Part shown: piece after piece, positions 35,756-46,575 of the stretch | Layout: each line of letters starts with the position of its first letter | Position numbering within the stretch: position 1 is the stretch's first letter | Assembly (NCBI GenBank): GCA_025667525.1 | Contig: CM046877.1 | Span: 291,830,364 to 291,894,363 of the forward strand | Length of the DNA stretch: 64,000 bases | DNA from: Glebionis coronaria | Taxonomy: Eukaryota; Streptophyta; Magnoliopsida; Asterales; Asteraceae | Direction: 5' to 3' | Notes under the pieces: model-generated | Told to the model about the DNA's origin: nothing | What the model saw: the letters and a program-made list of their open reading frames with translations, nothing else | Databases searched by the model: none | Made by a program: the position numbers and the translations under genes

Positions 35756-36580
35756 TTTTTCAGATAAAAGGTAATCAGGAACAGGACCCGGAATCACACC
35801 AGTAGACGGTCCTTCATGCCTCAGATCTACAGTATCATCAGCTTCTTCAGTGTGATAGCGACCTCCTGCACGCCTATCAATAGTAGCATCAAGCTTCATA
35901 AAGTAATTTATGATGAGCTTAATAAACCGAGGATAAGGAAAGAAGTTTGTCTTCAGCTTCTTGTTGTGGAAGAGTTGAAAGGTGAATTCTTCCCATATCA
36001 ACAAAGCATAATCTGAATTCGCAGCTTTGTACATGCCATAGAAGAGGTTCATTATCGGACTTCGCAAAGCATCATGTCCACTCGTTTTTGGTGTAAGGCA
36101 TTTACTGAGAATACCCATCAAAGCTCTCCAAGGTTGTCCCACCTTAGCAGTTGTAAACTCAGATGCAACTCGTATTTCCGGACATCCAAGTGCATCAAAT
36201 AACTCCGCGAGTTCATCTTTAGTAGGATCCCTTGAGAAAGACATGCCCTTGGGTGTATCCCGTATACCAAGCATCTTACGGAAATCTGAAACGGTGAGTG
36301 TCTGCTGCTTGTTGTCGATGGTGAAGGTGATCTTGTTCGAAGTGAAATCCTTGGTTGCCCAAAATTCAAACATATACTCATAAGGCACCGAGGTTGTACT
36401 CCTAAGGGCGTTCTTGAAATGAGAGTTATCAAGAATGGCTATGGCGACCTTAAAACCATGGTGAGTGGATTTAGAAACTTGCTTCAGCCTATAGTTGTTG
36501 GGTATAAACTTAAGGGTTCGGGCTTTAGCAATATCGGCTTCTCTAGATTCTTGGATAGCTTGTACTGTTGGATTAGTCAT
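35720..36580 (-). CDS. Long ORF of element E, N-terminal part (plant transposon-like domain)
   Basis: Starts with ATG at 36580 (MTNPTVQAIQESREADIAKA) and runs 286 codons to a stop at 35720, where a one-base frameshift in a run of five T (35756-35760, plus strand) has occurred. Its sequence LTVSDFRKMLGIRDTPKGMS, then LLIWEEFTFQLFHNKK and FPYPRFIKLIINYFM, resembles the 'putative plant transposon protein' domain found in many retroelement-derived proteins; I make that match from memory and cannot verify it. With the frame corrected it would join the downstream ORF into one protein of about 1320 codons. The function is unknown. A DNA- or particle-related role is possible. Confidence 0.75.
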   Translation of the reverse strand: MTNPTVQAIQESREADIAKARTLKFIPNNYRLKQVSKSTHHGFKVAIAILDNSHFKNALRSTTSVPYEYMFEFWATKDFTSNKITFTIDNKQQTLTVSDFRKMLGIRDTPKGMSFSRDPTKDELAELFDALGCPEIRVASEFTTAKVGQPWRALMGILSKCLTPKTSGHDALRSPIMNLFYGMYKAANSDYALLIWEEFTFQLFHNKKLKTNFFPYPRFIKLIINYFMKLDATIDRRAGGRYHTEEADDTVDLRHEGPSTGVIPGPVPDYLLSEKSKVLQITSYYS

Positions 36581-36720
36581 TTTATCTGCTTAAGATAAGA
36601 CATGAAAGGTTGATGCACAAAAACAGATAGATATATATCATTCTTACTTCTAAGCATAACACATTTCATAAGATAAAACAACAAGTACATAGATAGCATG
36701 CAAACAAGAATAGTCAAACT

Positions 36721-37176
36721 CTTCATCCGGAACTTCCTCATTCGGAACTTCTCCTCATTCGGAACTTCCTCATTCGGAACTTCTCCTCATTCGGAACTTC
36801 CTTCATTCGGAAGTTCTTCATTCGGAACTTCCTTCATCCGGAAGTTCTTCATTCGGAACTTCCTTCATTCGGAAGTTCTTCATTCGGAACTTCCTTCATC
36901 CGGAAGTTCTTCATTCAGAACTTCCTTCATCCGGAAGTTCTTCATTCGGAACTTCCTTCATTCGGAAGTTCTTCATTCGGAACTTCCTTCATTCGGAAGT
37001 TCTTCATTCGGAACTTCCTTCATTCGGAAGTTCTTCATTCGGAACTTCCTTCATTCGGAAGTTCTTCATTCGGAACTTCCTTCATTCGGAAGTTCTTCAT
37101 TCGGAACTTCCTCATTCGGAAGTTTTTCAGAAGAAATCCTTCATTCGGAAGTTATAAACCATGTTCATCCGGAACT
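36721..37176. repeat. Minisatellite of CGGAAGTTC / CGGAACTTCC units, block 1 (element E)
   Basis: Units of 15 (CGGAAGTTCTTCATT) and 16 bases (CGGAACTTCCTTCATT) alternate for about 430 bp, some with CATCCGG in place of CATTCGG. GGAAGTTC and GAACTTCC are inverse complements, so adjacent units can pair into hairpins. An open frame through it (FGTSFIRKFF repeats) is a consequence of the period, not a gene. Confidence 0.9.
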
Positions 37177-37432
37177 TGTACAAACGAATCTCAGATGTTT
37201 AGTCTAACGCGTTTGTGAGTTTCTAAGGCAAACTAAGGTAATATAAACATCATTTAATCTATTCCGAGCAAAACCCACCATATATCCCTTGTTAATTTAG
37301 CCTAATTTAATCAAAAACCCTAAGTGGATTGAACTGAGTAATTGAGCATGTTTAATCAGAATTATATGATAATAAATGTGGATTAGAAGATCACAAATTG
37401 ATGTATATACCTTAATTAAATGTGGATTAGAA

Positions 37433-37849
37433 TTATATGAGTAATTGAGACGTGCCTTGTAGCAACACCTTAAGACGTTCCCATAGATCCTTTGCCACCG
37501 TATACTGACTCACCATCCTATAGATGTCATGGGGAAGAGCTTGGAGAATTGTTTGAAGAGCTTTTTCATCTGCATCTGCAACAAGTTGTTGAGCTGGAGT
37601 AAGTTCTTCAAATTCTCGTGGTCTAGTCATGTTATCAACCGTAATGGTACCATAGTCGAGTGGACCATTCAAAATCGATTTGACCATAAGCCTTCCGTAT
37701 GTCGGTTTCCCCTTTAGATATTGCATCATTCGACCTTGCCATGCCTCAAATACCTCTTTAATAAGCATCGGTGGACGACTATCAGTTCCCGTTATAATCG
37801 ATATATCCGTAAGAGATGTCATCTGAGGCATTACTGAATTTGGATTCAT
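37433..37849 (-). pseudogene. Truncated copia gag of element E
   Basis: The start at 37849 (MNPNSVMPQM) gives 138 codons with the copia gag-type segment VFEAWQGRMMQYLKGKPTYG, then TVAKDLWERLKVLLQGTSQL and a stop. Copia gag continues for at least 150 more residues including a CCHC knuckle, absent here. The 3' part is replaced by sequence with small repeats of ATGTGGATTAGA (about 37375-37435), so a deletion joined gag to non-coding sequence. A short extension upstream (MVSYNKNTTQF) is open but less likely to be the start. Confidence 0.8.
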
Positions 37850-37988
37850 TTTGTTTTTCTTCAAAGAAACAGAGATTATCGGTTGATCGAGCAGTGAAGT
37901 AAAGCTTGTGAATTGTGTTGTGTTTTTGTTGTATGAAACCAAGATTAAATCCTCTAAAAAATCGTCGAAAAAACAAGCAAAATAACCC

Positions 37989-38460
37989 TTGATTCGGAAC
38001 TTTTTGTTGATTCGGAAGTTTGATTCGGAAGATTACCTTGATTCGGAACTTTGTGTTGATTCGGAAGATTACCTTGATTCGGAACTTTTGGTTGATTCGG
38101 AAGATTACCTTGATTCGGAACTTTTTGGATTGATTCGGAACTTCTTGGTTCGGAAGTTATTGATCCGGAACTTTGGCTTGATCCGGAACTTCTTGACTCG
38201 GAAGTTCTTGGTTCGGAACTTTAGCTTGATCCGGAACTTCTTGACTCGGAAGTTCTTGGTTCGGAAGTTTCTTGATCCGGAACTTCTTGACTCGGAAGTT
38301 CTTGGTTCGGAACTTTAGCTTGATCCGGAACTTCTTGACTCGGAAGTTCTTGGTTCGGAAGTTTCTTGATCCGGAACTTCTTGGTTCGGAAGTTTCTTGA
38401 TTCGGAACTTCTTGACTCGGAACTCCTTGATCCGGAACTTCTTGATCCGGAACTTTTGCT
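37989..38460. repeat. Minisatellite of CGGAAGTT / CGGAACTT units, block 2 (leader of element E)
   Basis: About 30 units with the core CGGAACTT or CGGAAGTT and spacers such as CTTGATT, CTTGACT, CTTGGTT. It lies between PBS and gag, in the leader. The core word is shared with block 1 but the spacer differs, so the two blocks expanded separately. Confidence 0.9.
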
Positions 38461-38706
38461 GAATGAACAGAAACTTCCTTGATGAACAGTCGAACCGTAA
38501 AAAATGAGATTAAGCCCCGATTTTGACCAAATAACCCAAAAAGTTTTGTGCTTTCGACTAAAATAAGTAACAACTAATACTTATCCACTAATCCCAATCA
38601 CAAAAACACCAAAAACACCAAGAATCAAGATGATTTTTCTAAAAAAAACACTAATACAATCAAAAACTAAAAAACCACACAAATCACCACCTTAAATCAC
38701 CCCATA

Positions 38707-38718
38707 GCTCTGATACCA
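38707..38718 (-). other. Primer-binding site of element E
   Basis: GCTCTGATACCA on the plus strand, so TGGTATCAGAGC on the minus strand, two bases from the 5' LTR at 38721. Confidence 0.9.
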
Positions 38719-38720
38719 AA

Positions 38721-39050
38721 TGTAGAATATTGATAATCAATGAATCTATGAAGGGGTTTGTTAATTTCTAGAGAGAGAAAGTTAGAGAGAGAAAGTGAGA
38801 GAAACTATGTGAATTTTATTAAGTGGAAATTAAGAAATGATAACAACCAACCCCTTTCCTTAGTGGAAAGGGGTATTTATAGTTCCAAGTCATAAGTGGA
38901 CTTGGGCCGGTCCATGACAAGCCCATGGACCGGTTCTTACTTAAGTTAATAAGCAAATAATAACTAATTACTAACTACGAGCTATTACAACATAAATCAT
39001 ATTGTGGAGTGACCGATACTTCTAATATACGTTAAAACGTATTTCTAACA
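38721..39050 (-). repeat. 5' LTR of element E
   Basis: 330 bp, TGTAGAATATTG...TTTCTAACA, differing at one site from the 3' LTR. The TSD ATAAT follows at 39051-39055. Confidence 0.93.
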
Positions 39051-40448
39051 ATAATTCATTCGCTTTATGTGTAAAATCCTCATGTCATGCTTTCATAAGT
39101 AGCTACACACTCGCTAAGGAAAGAAAAATAAAACTCACGCAATAATTTACATCCGCCATCTTTTTGAGACTTTGGATCTTCAACCCCGCAACCCGTCAAG
39201 GTAATATTGGATTAGAGCAATCTATTGAATCCCCGCAACCCGTCAAGGTAATATTGGAACTCAATAGTCAGTATAATTAACACCACACTGCCCCTCTTGG
39301 GAGTCTTGTATAATTATTTTTTCTTTTCTTTTTTCTTTTTTTTTCTAGCCACTCATTTTTTTTCATAAGCCGCTCTTATTTTTCTTTATTCCTCACTAAG
39401 AAATTTAAAAAGAATAAAAGGAAAAACACCCGCTAAATATTGAGCATGACATAAGTCTTGTACACATAAAACGTTCTAACTTAGAATCTTAAGACGTACT
39501 TATATCAACCATAAATGATTAGTCAAAAATGCATAAGAGATTACAAACCAATTAAAACCGTTCTTGATTATTTATTAACAATTATATACATGCGAAGAAA
39601 ATAGAGGTAAAGAAGAGAAGGGTTTAGCCACAAGTAATTATCATGAAGTTTATCTAGCCCTTTTATACTTGCTTCAACTCTATCATTTCCCATTCTCCAC
39701 AAATTTAAAATCTCAAAGAATGAGATTGGTGGATGCTTAGCCTAATAGACCAATTAAGGACTACATGGTTAAGGATACTAGCTAGAGAATGCTAAGATAA
39801 GCAAACTCGGGTTGAGTCAAAATATCCATGGCGGGCCTAATATGTCAAAGAGATCTAAATTTGTTAAAACCATGTTTTTATTATATTTTTTCTTTTTCCA
39901 ACTTTTGATGAAAAATAAAAGAAGAAATATATATACAATGCAAATGTGTTATGCAAATGTAAAATGATTAATACAAAAATTATGAATGCATATTTTTGGT
40001 GGCCAAAGTAGATCAAAACTTTGAAAAATGTTTAAAAAATTAATTTTCCCAATTATCATGAAGTTAAGGCAATGGTCTAGGTAAGGTCACTTCGATAGAA
40101 GTCTCCCCTACACTTAAGATAAACATTGTCCTCAATGTTTAAGAGTATTGGAGTGAACTCCCCTACACTTATTACATTGATTACTTTGCTTAACCCAATT
40201 TAAGGAAGAGACAACTAAAGGGTATTCATGTTAAGCACAAGTGTTGAATATCACGATAGCAAAAACTAATCAAAGTGAACCAGATACACGGGCCTCCTCC
40301 ATAAGCTCCAAGCATGAAATGTGAGAGAGAAACCCTTGAAACAAACACCAAAAGACGAAGAAAGGCACCCCTCCACTTCAACTCTACTATAACATCCTTT
40401 TAATTAAACCTATCCTATTGAAAATCTACTCTACGTTTTCTAACCTAG
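39051..40448 (-). other. 3' untranslated part of element D
   Basis: Non-coding. It contains a 27-bp direct repeat (CCCGCAACCCGTCAAGGTAA plus TATTGGA) at about 39185 and 39232. On the minus strand the words AACATTGAGGACAATGTTTA and AAGTGTAGGGGAG (40105-40160) match a motif common after the coding region of Athila-type elements, as I recall. Confidence 0.6.
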
Positions 40449-41660
40449 TTATTCATTGCTTGAGTTTTTTAACCCTAAGTCGCTAGCTCGACTCGGCCCC
40501 GAATTAAGTTGTCCTTGGGGAAAAACATCATGGAGAATAAAGGATATCACTTTGAAGCATGTCTCACATGATACACTCAAACTTAGCACGTTGCCATTTA
40601 CTATAAGATTTACAATATCCGCCTCGATAAATGGAACGGTCCAACGTGTCTCAAGTTTGTCCAACATACGAAATCTCTCAAATAGGAAGCACACCAGGAT
40701 CAAATACATAGTTTCCATCTCGACAAGTGAACAACTCCAAAGTAGGTAGCATCACCAAAGTAAGCTCATATGAGAAGCCCATATCAATCGAAAGCACACT
40801 CTTAAGTAGAGTAGATAAAAACTGATTTTTCCCAAACATATGTATCCTAGGATCAAAAAACTTTCCCTTCATGGGAAAATAAAGAGATAAACTCGTATCA
40901 ACCATATAAGATTCCCCCTTAGTGATCAAAGCATCATGAGAATATGAAGGTGTAGGTATCAAAACATTCATAACTATTATGTCCATATTAGGCTCATCAT
41001 CATCATCAAAAGGTGGGTAATCTTCCATAGAAGGCATAGCGAAAGGAGGATCAAAATTAATAGTGTCTTGTGGAGGAGGTATAGGCTCTATGTTCCCAAA
41101 AAGCAATGTAGTAATAAGACGAACCCCCTCTTCCAAATTGGAAACACTATCGTTGACCTCTATATCAAAATGTGCAAGAGTATCCTCTATGGTGGCATCA
41201 ATCTCCATAAAAGAGTCCATATCAAAGGTTTTGAGTTCTAAAGGTGCCTTAGATGAAAAAATATCAATCTCTAAGAGGAAAGGATCTTCATCAATAACCA
41301 ACTTCAAGGGTGGGAGGGTGGGAACATAAGGCTCAAAAGGAGGTGTATTAATGAGAGAATCACTCAAAGGAATGATATGATCAATAGGTGTATCCTCAAA
41401 AACCCGTGAAGGATGATCAATCAAGGGTTCTTCTTCTATAGACTCATTATTAGGTTCTTCACACTCCTCAAAAAGTGGGTTATCAAAACATGTCTCAAAA
41501 GAGGATTTGAATGTATCACAAAATCACTAAGAGGAATAGGTGAAGGAGTCATAGAAGAAATGGAGTCATCATCATCAGAAGTAAAAGACTCATCACTATC
41601 ATAAGGATCATCAAAGGTTTCATCACAAGAATCATAAGGTGGTAGAGGAGAAGGATCCAA
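40449..41660 (-). pseudogene. Downstream part of D's long ORF, broken
   Basis: Frames at 41660-41436, 41424-40678 and 40718-40449 continue the acidic protein of D after a stop at 41682-41684, with frameshifts near 41515 and 40700. The sequence is Asp/Glu/Pro-rich (PPFDDDDEPNMDIIVM, PTLPPLKLVIDEDPFLLEID). The last piece has LETRWTVPFIEAD, faintly like the GPF-containing integrase C-terminus, but too short to assign. No catalytic motif. Confidence 0.55.
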
Positions 41661-41681
41661 TTTTCCTATAGGAGCAAACTC

Positions 41682-43019
41682 TTAATCCAAATTAGGAATG
41701 TTATCTTGACAAGACAAATCATCGGATGATATAGCATAAGACGCGTCACTAGAATCACAATTTTCATCCTCTATTTGTGGAAAGTCTTTCACAAACTCTT
41801 CCTCAATCTCATTATCCCTTTCTTTGAACAATTCATCAAGATCAAAGTCACCAAAATCACTAGTAGTAGCATGAAGGTCAATATGTGATAAAATCTCAAT
41901 ATGATCATGAGGAGAAGAGGTATCAACACAAAGCTCATCACATGGTTCATTGGAAACCCTCTCAAGCTCTCTTTGGATTGGGATAAGGTTCTCAACACTA
42001 GAAGAGGTTAATTCATCCGAATTGGTGTTTGTATTAGTGCTAAGAGGCTCGTCCCCCATGGTTAAAGAGTCGGTGGGTTCCACGTGAGGTAAAGGTGATG
42101 AAGGTGTGTCATCATTTAGTGTCATACAAATCGAAGGTTCCTCATCATCTTCATCTAACAAGCATTGTTTAAGCAAACGAGCACGATTAGCAATGAATTG
42201 TTCTTCTTTTTCCTTTGTAGCAATCTTAAAGAGGAAATTATCTAAATTTTCCTTGAGGCGACAAGAACCTTTTTTCAACGATTCACGACACATTGCACCG
42301 ATCCCCTTGTCATAAAATTGCCAAGTCTTAATTTCCACTTCCTCAAAAAACTTAATTTGTTCCTCTAACAACGGGCATGCGATTTTCATTTCCTCAATGC
42401 TTATGTCTTTCTTACTATCAATCGCCTTAGAAATTTTATCGATCGACGCATTTATTGTCTCAAGTAAAGAAGGCGACTCATTGCAAATATGAGGGGCATA
42501 AGAAGGCGGATCCCTCAGTCTACAATCATAACCATAATGGGGTGCGTTCCCACAAAACTCACATGAATAAGTCGAAGAATATGGTGGAGGTGGATTTCCA
42601 TAATTAGGTGAATTATAGGTTTGAAAAGAGTATTGATTATGAAAGTTCTCATGATTGTAGCTTTGAAAATTTCCTTCATTTTGAAAACCTTCATAATTGG
42701 AAAATCCTTGGTTTTGGTATGGCTCATTAAAGGTTTGATCATGAAATGATGGTGGATTTTGTGATGAAAAACCGGAATATCCCATATAGTCATTACAAGT
42801 ATAGTCCATTTGAGTGTTAGGTTGAAAATTAGGGTTCTTGGTTCCATTATAAGCATATCCCTCCCCATAATAACCATTATTTTGATCACATAAATAAGTA
42901 TCGTGTGGACCACCACAAGTCGAACAAGGCGAATAATTAGCGTTGGCGGATCGTTGTTGCAAAATCTCCAACATGGAACGAGTATCCATGTGTAACAAGG
43001 TGGCCGAATGTATATACAA
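41682..43019 (-). CDS. Gag-type zinc-knuckle ORF with acidic tail of element D
   Basis: 445 codons, start at 43019 (MYIHSATLL) or at the ATG for MDTRSML. The first 170 residues hold CSTCGGPHDTYLC and CEFCGNAPHYGYDC (CX2CX4HX4C), separated by an Asn/Gln/Tyr/Phe-rich segment (YNGTKNPNFQPNTQMDYTC...). Residues 190-300 are helical (SIEEMKIACPLLEEQIKFFE). The rest is Ser/Asp/Glu-rich (SVENLIPIQRELERVSNEPC). Gag N-terminal (capsid) sequence is missing. It looks like a nucleocapsid fused to a long acidic tail as in Anthemideae Athila-type elements. It ends at a TAA (41682-41684), after which the protein formerly continued. Role inferred: RNA binding in particles. Confidence 0.68.
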   Translation of the reverse strand: MYIHSATLLHMDTRSMLEILQQRSANANYSPCSTCGGPHDTYLCDQNNGYYGEGYAYNGTKNPNFQPNTQMDYTCNDYMGYSGFSSQNPPSFHDQTFNEPYQNQGFSNYEGFQNEGNFQSYNHENFHNQYSFQTYNSPNYGNPPPPYSSTYSCEFCGNAPHYGYDCRLRDPPSYAPHICNESPSLLETINASIDKISKAIDSKKDISIEEMKIACPLLEEQIKFFEEVEIKTWQFYDKGIGAMCRESLKKGSCRLKENLDNFLFKIATKEKEEQFIANRARLLKQCLLDEDDEEPSICMTLNDDTPSSPLPHVEPTDSLTMGDEPLSTNTNTNSDELTSSSVENLIPIQRELERVSNEPCDELCVDTSSPHDHIEILSHIDLHATTSDFGDFDLDELFKERDNEIEEEFVKDFPQIEDENCDSSDASYAISSDDLSCQDNIPNLD

Positions 43020-43848
43020 GTATAATGACGTTTAAAAGCTTCCTCGGGGAAGGAAGTAATACACCAAAGGTGGTATGTTTACACGTGTGCAAGTACACGT
43101 GTAAGTAAACACGAGGAATGAGGGAGTAGCCCGCGGTCGACTTTGAAGAGAAAAGGATTATCCTCTTCGAGGTTCGATATGAAATATCCACAAGAAAGTA
43201 TATATATAATTAATATTTTGGTGCAAGACCCCCAATAAAGCCTTCCTTCTTAGAATACGCACTAGTGAACGGGGGGTTAGGTGGCGCGAAGCACTTAAGT
43301 ACCTATCGACCCTTAGATGGCATTTCATAGCACATCGCCTTTCTATTCACTTTGTAGTTTGTATCCTTCGAATTATTGCCTATTGGAAGTATTTATCTAT
43401 TCTTGCTTAATTAAATTCGGTCGATACGCGTGTCAAGGACCGGAACGCCCCCTAACACGGTGTATTGCCTCGGCAATACTTATGGAGATAGGTAACTTGG
43501 TTGTTCGTATATACGTATACTTATTTACATATAATAATATATCAAAAATATTTTTGTATTTATTTGATTTTGAAGAAAAATACTATATGTACGTAAAAAC
43601 GATGAAAACGATATAATATATATTTTTGTTGTAATCTTTTAGGAAAAAGATTACTTTTTGGATTTATTTTTTTGGTTCAATTCTTTAGGAAAAGAATTGA
43701 TTTTGTGATTTTTTTATTTTTTTGTATTTTTATCTTTTTGATTTTTTTATGTTTTTGATTTATAATACGTAAAAAAAATAACGTTCACAAAGTGAACGGA
43801 TCCCAAAATCCAATCGTCTCACTCGAAACCGTTAATCTTCACGAAAAG
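43020..43848 (-). other. Leader of element D
   Basis: 830 bases between PBS and ORF. There are T-rich tracts near 43620-43760 and no gag N-terminus. Non-coding as far as I can see. Confidence 0.55.
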
Positions 43849-43865
43849 CCCCGGCAGCGGCGCCA
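43849..43865 (-). other. Primer-binding site of element D
   Basis: The plus strand CCCCGGCAGCGGCGCCA gives TGGCGCCGCTGCCGGGG on the minus strand, the classical Athila/Tat type PBS, two bases from the 5' LTR. Confidence 0.88.
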
Positions 43866-43867
43866 TT

Positions 43868-46570
43868 TAATATCCCGTTTTTTAGTGTAGTTGTCTTCTC
43901 AGCTCGATTCGAATTGATATAACAATTTTAAGCTCGACTTACTGTTTTTGGTTGTAAGATCTTTTCTTGGTAATCTATTTCTAATTGGCACAAAGCACAT
44001 AAAAAGGTAAAAATATTAGCTACTACGTATATGTACTATACTAAAAACACATTGCAATTACGTCAATTAAATGCACAAGTAGTAAAATGTAAAAATACAA
44101 ATTTATACTACCATTGTAAAATACAAATTACAAATTTTACCACTCAATCTATAAAAGTAAAAAAAAACAATTTACTTTTCATAAAATGTAAAATGCAAAT
44201 CAAATCTGAAAGTTTAACAAAAAACCTTTAATGGCAAGTCCATTATGAAGCCTGGCCCAAAAGTTCATTAGCCCAACAATAATTGGCCCAACATATACAA
44301 ACTAACTGATCTGGACTAGAAATGTAACATATCTAAAGCAGATATTTATGAAAAAAAAATATCAAATTAATCCACCTAGCCTACTGGTAAGTCTAATGGT
44401 TTGTAAAACGTGGGGACATGAGTTCAATTCTTACGTTCTACTTTTTTTTTTGTTTATTATTTTTTAAGTGAAACAAGTCTATGTCTGCTTTCTAAAAATT
44501 TTCATAAAATGACATTTAACAAATCAACTCCTAAAGTGAACTAAATGCACTGATAATAGGTTTACAGTAGAAGCTAATAAACACTAGAAAATTATATCTC
44601 GCATTCTAACCTATATAACTTCAAATTACTCTAAAACCTACTGTCAAAGTTACAAAAACAGTTTCAACATTAACCAAACACTCAAATAGAGAAAGTAAGC
44701 TAACTGAATCGATCATCTACAAATCCAAGAATAAAATCACAGCTTAAACAGATAAAGAGCATAGCATCAAATAAGAAAATAAGCAGATTGCACGTAAAGC
44801 TATACTACTACAAGTAACCAGTAGAACATACTAAACATATGCTGAAAATAAACGCGCTTAACCATGATACATCCAGGCCTGTCCGTTGTGGAAGAAGCGG
44901 AGCGCTGAGCTCACTTAAATCCCGAACACCACCAATCTGCTACCACTTTAACTAATCTAATCAACCTTTAACTGCTGGTGACGTATGCTATGCTGCCTGC
45001 TGGAATGAACACGGACTGGACCGAATCGAAGTTATCATCTGATCTGCTACACCTGCATAAGAACGAAACAGATACCTATATGCAGAAATTGATCTAATGA
45101 AAGAAAAATGACTATTCCAACAACTGATTACGTTCTGACAGTTATAACATAAGTGACACTAAGGAAAACAGAATTAACAGCTTTCCAAAATCTGATCATC
45201 ATCTTATACATGATAAGCTATTACAATTATCCATTCTAGCTTATGTAACAGTAAAAATCAAACACTCCTACAATAAAACTACCAACTGGTAAAGATTAAA
45301 TCGAATTCTGATCTTTAACTGAATTAACGAGTTCTCAAAACTGAATCTTATCGAAACAAGACGGAATTTACTCATAACTATCTCAAATTGAGACTCTTGA
45401 AATCGCAACTAAATGAGCAAAATTTTAAACACTTTAACTAAAATCTAACGCAAGCTTTTTGAGAGCTCATGAAACAGGTATTAAGATTGAGAAGAAAAGA
45501 TTAGAGAAATGAAACTGTAACTTGAAAATAGAATGAAGCCGATTGTTACTTTCATTAATGGTGATTTTATAACAGATTTAAACTAATTTGTAACAATATA
45601 TCATAACAGACTATCTGAATCGTAGAATCAAGATGAGAGATCGAAAAGCTTAAAAATTCCATTAATAGCGAAAATAGTTTCGGTTACAACTGATTAATAT
45701 GAAAGGAAAACTGAATCAAAACTAACTTTCATATAATTGCTCAACTGAAAATCATAAAGCTGTGGAGAAAATTAAACTAACTAACTAACTCTATCCTAAC
45801 AAACTATGTGTAACTCTACACCTAAGCTAACCGATTGCAAATGAAGGTCTTCATGTCTTTTTATAGCCGTCGAGAGGGAGTGGATGACGTGGTTAAGCCA
45901 ATGATTGAATGCCACGTGTTTAATACGAGGATTGACTCGTTCTTCATCTTCAATCCGATTTGGGCGTTTCTTTATCTTTAACTCTTGATCAAATTGATTC
46001 ACATCTTTTTGTAGAGGAGAAGAAGATAAACAATTTTGTAGTTATAATCATTGGCTGATTCTTCATGTATCTACCTTGAGATTGATTTGCAGGTTTTGGA
46101 GATGAAAAGATGAAGTTTGCTGATTTTTTTTTCTCTCTCTTCGATTTGGTGAAGAAGACGTGTTTGGGGATGTGTTTGACCAGTCTTGGTCAACAGACCA
46201 AGTTAAGTAATAAACTTTTCACTAGTTTTCCTTTTGGTCCTTCCACTCTTCTTTCTTTTCTAATGTGTATAGAACTTTTAAGTCAAATCTACTTTTCATC
46301 CTTTGTTTTGTTGAAAGTACAACTTAAGCCCTCGATCTTGGTAAATGATGGCAAGTATGGTCCTTGAAAGCTCTTTCGTCTTTTTCTTCGTCTTTTGATA
46401 AAATAAGTCCTTGAAAACGCGTCTTTGTTCCAAAATGTATCTTTCTTACCTGAAAACACATGAAACACAAATACACGCATAATTCTGATATTTTACAGTT
46501 AAAATAATGTATTTGACTGTGTTTTGAGTGGTTTTTGGATCATTATTGATGAGTGTTTTCACACTTATCA
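43868..46570 (-). repeat. 5' LTR of element D
   Basis: 2703 bp matching 26786-29491 at roughly 98%. Ends as TTATCA on the plus strand, followed by TSD GGCAC at 46571-46575. The SINE-like stretch is at 44370-44450. Confidence 0.9.
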
Positions 46571-46575
46571 GGCAC

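Larger units (their letters stand above)
30042..39050 (-). mobile_element. Element E: young non-autonomous copia-type retrotransposon with long non-pol ORF
   Basis: LTRs of 330 bp at 30042-30371 and 38721-39050 differ at one base by eye. The TSD is ATAAT at 30037-30041 and 39051-39055. The PBS is complementary to initiator tRNA-Met and the PPT is present. On the minus strand the order is leader minisatellite, truncated copia gag, second minisatellite, long ORF in two frames, 2.2 kb non-coding with small repeats, PPT. No protease, integrase, RT or RNase H was seen anywhere. The near-identical LTRs mean very recent transposition, so an active partner must have supplied the enzymes. Confidence 0.93.
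26786..46570 (-). mobile_element. Element D: Athila/Tat-like non-autonomous Ty3-gypsy element, interrupted by E
   Basis: LTRs of about 2.7 kb at 26786-29491 and 43868-46570, TSD GGCAC at 26781-26785 and 46571-46575, PBS TGGCGCCGCTGCCGGGG on the minus strand, PPT AGTGGAGGGGAGT. LTRs read TGATAAGTGTG...GATATTA on the element strand. The internal part (excluding E) is about 5.4 kb and codes for a gag-type zinc-knuckle protein with a long acidic tail and no protease, RT, RNase H or integrase core. LTRs are about 2% different by eye. It therefore depends on enzymes from other elements. Confidence 0.9.

Noticed and set aside
36721..37176. Regularly spaced repeats resembling a CRISPR array
   Set aside because: Units are contiguous 15/16-mers with no unique spacers, inside a plant retroelement.
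36698..37207. Open frame of 169 codons with FGTS/FIRKFF repeats on the plus strand
   Set aside because: It is a by-product of the 31-bp minisatellite period; opposite to the element's coding strand.
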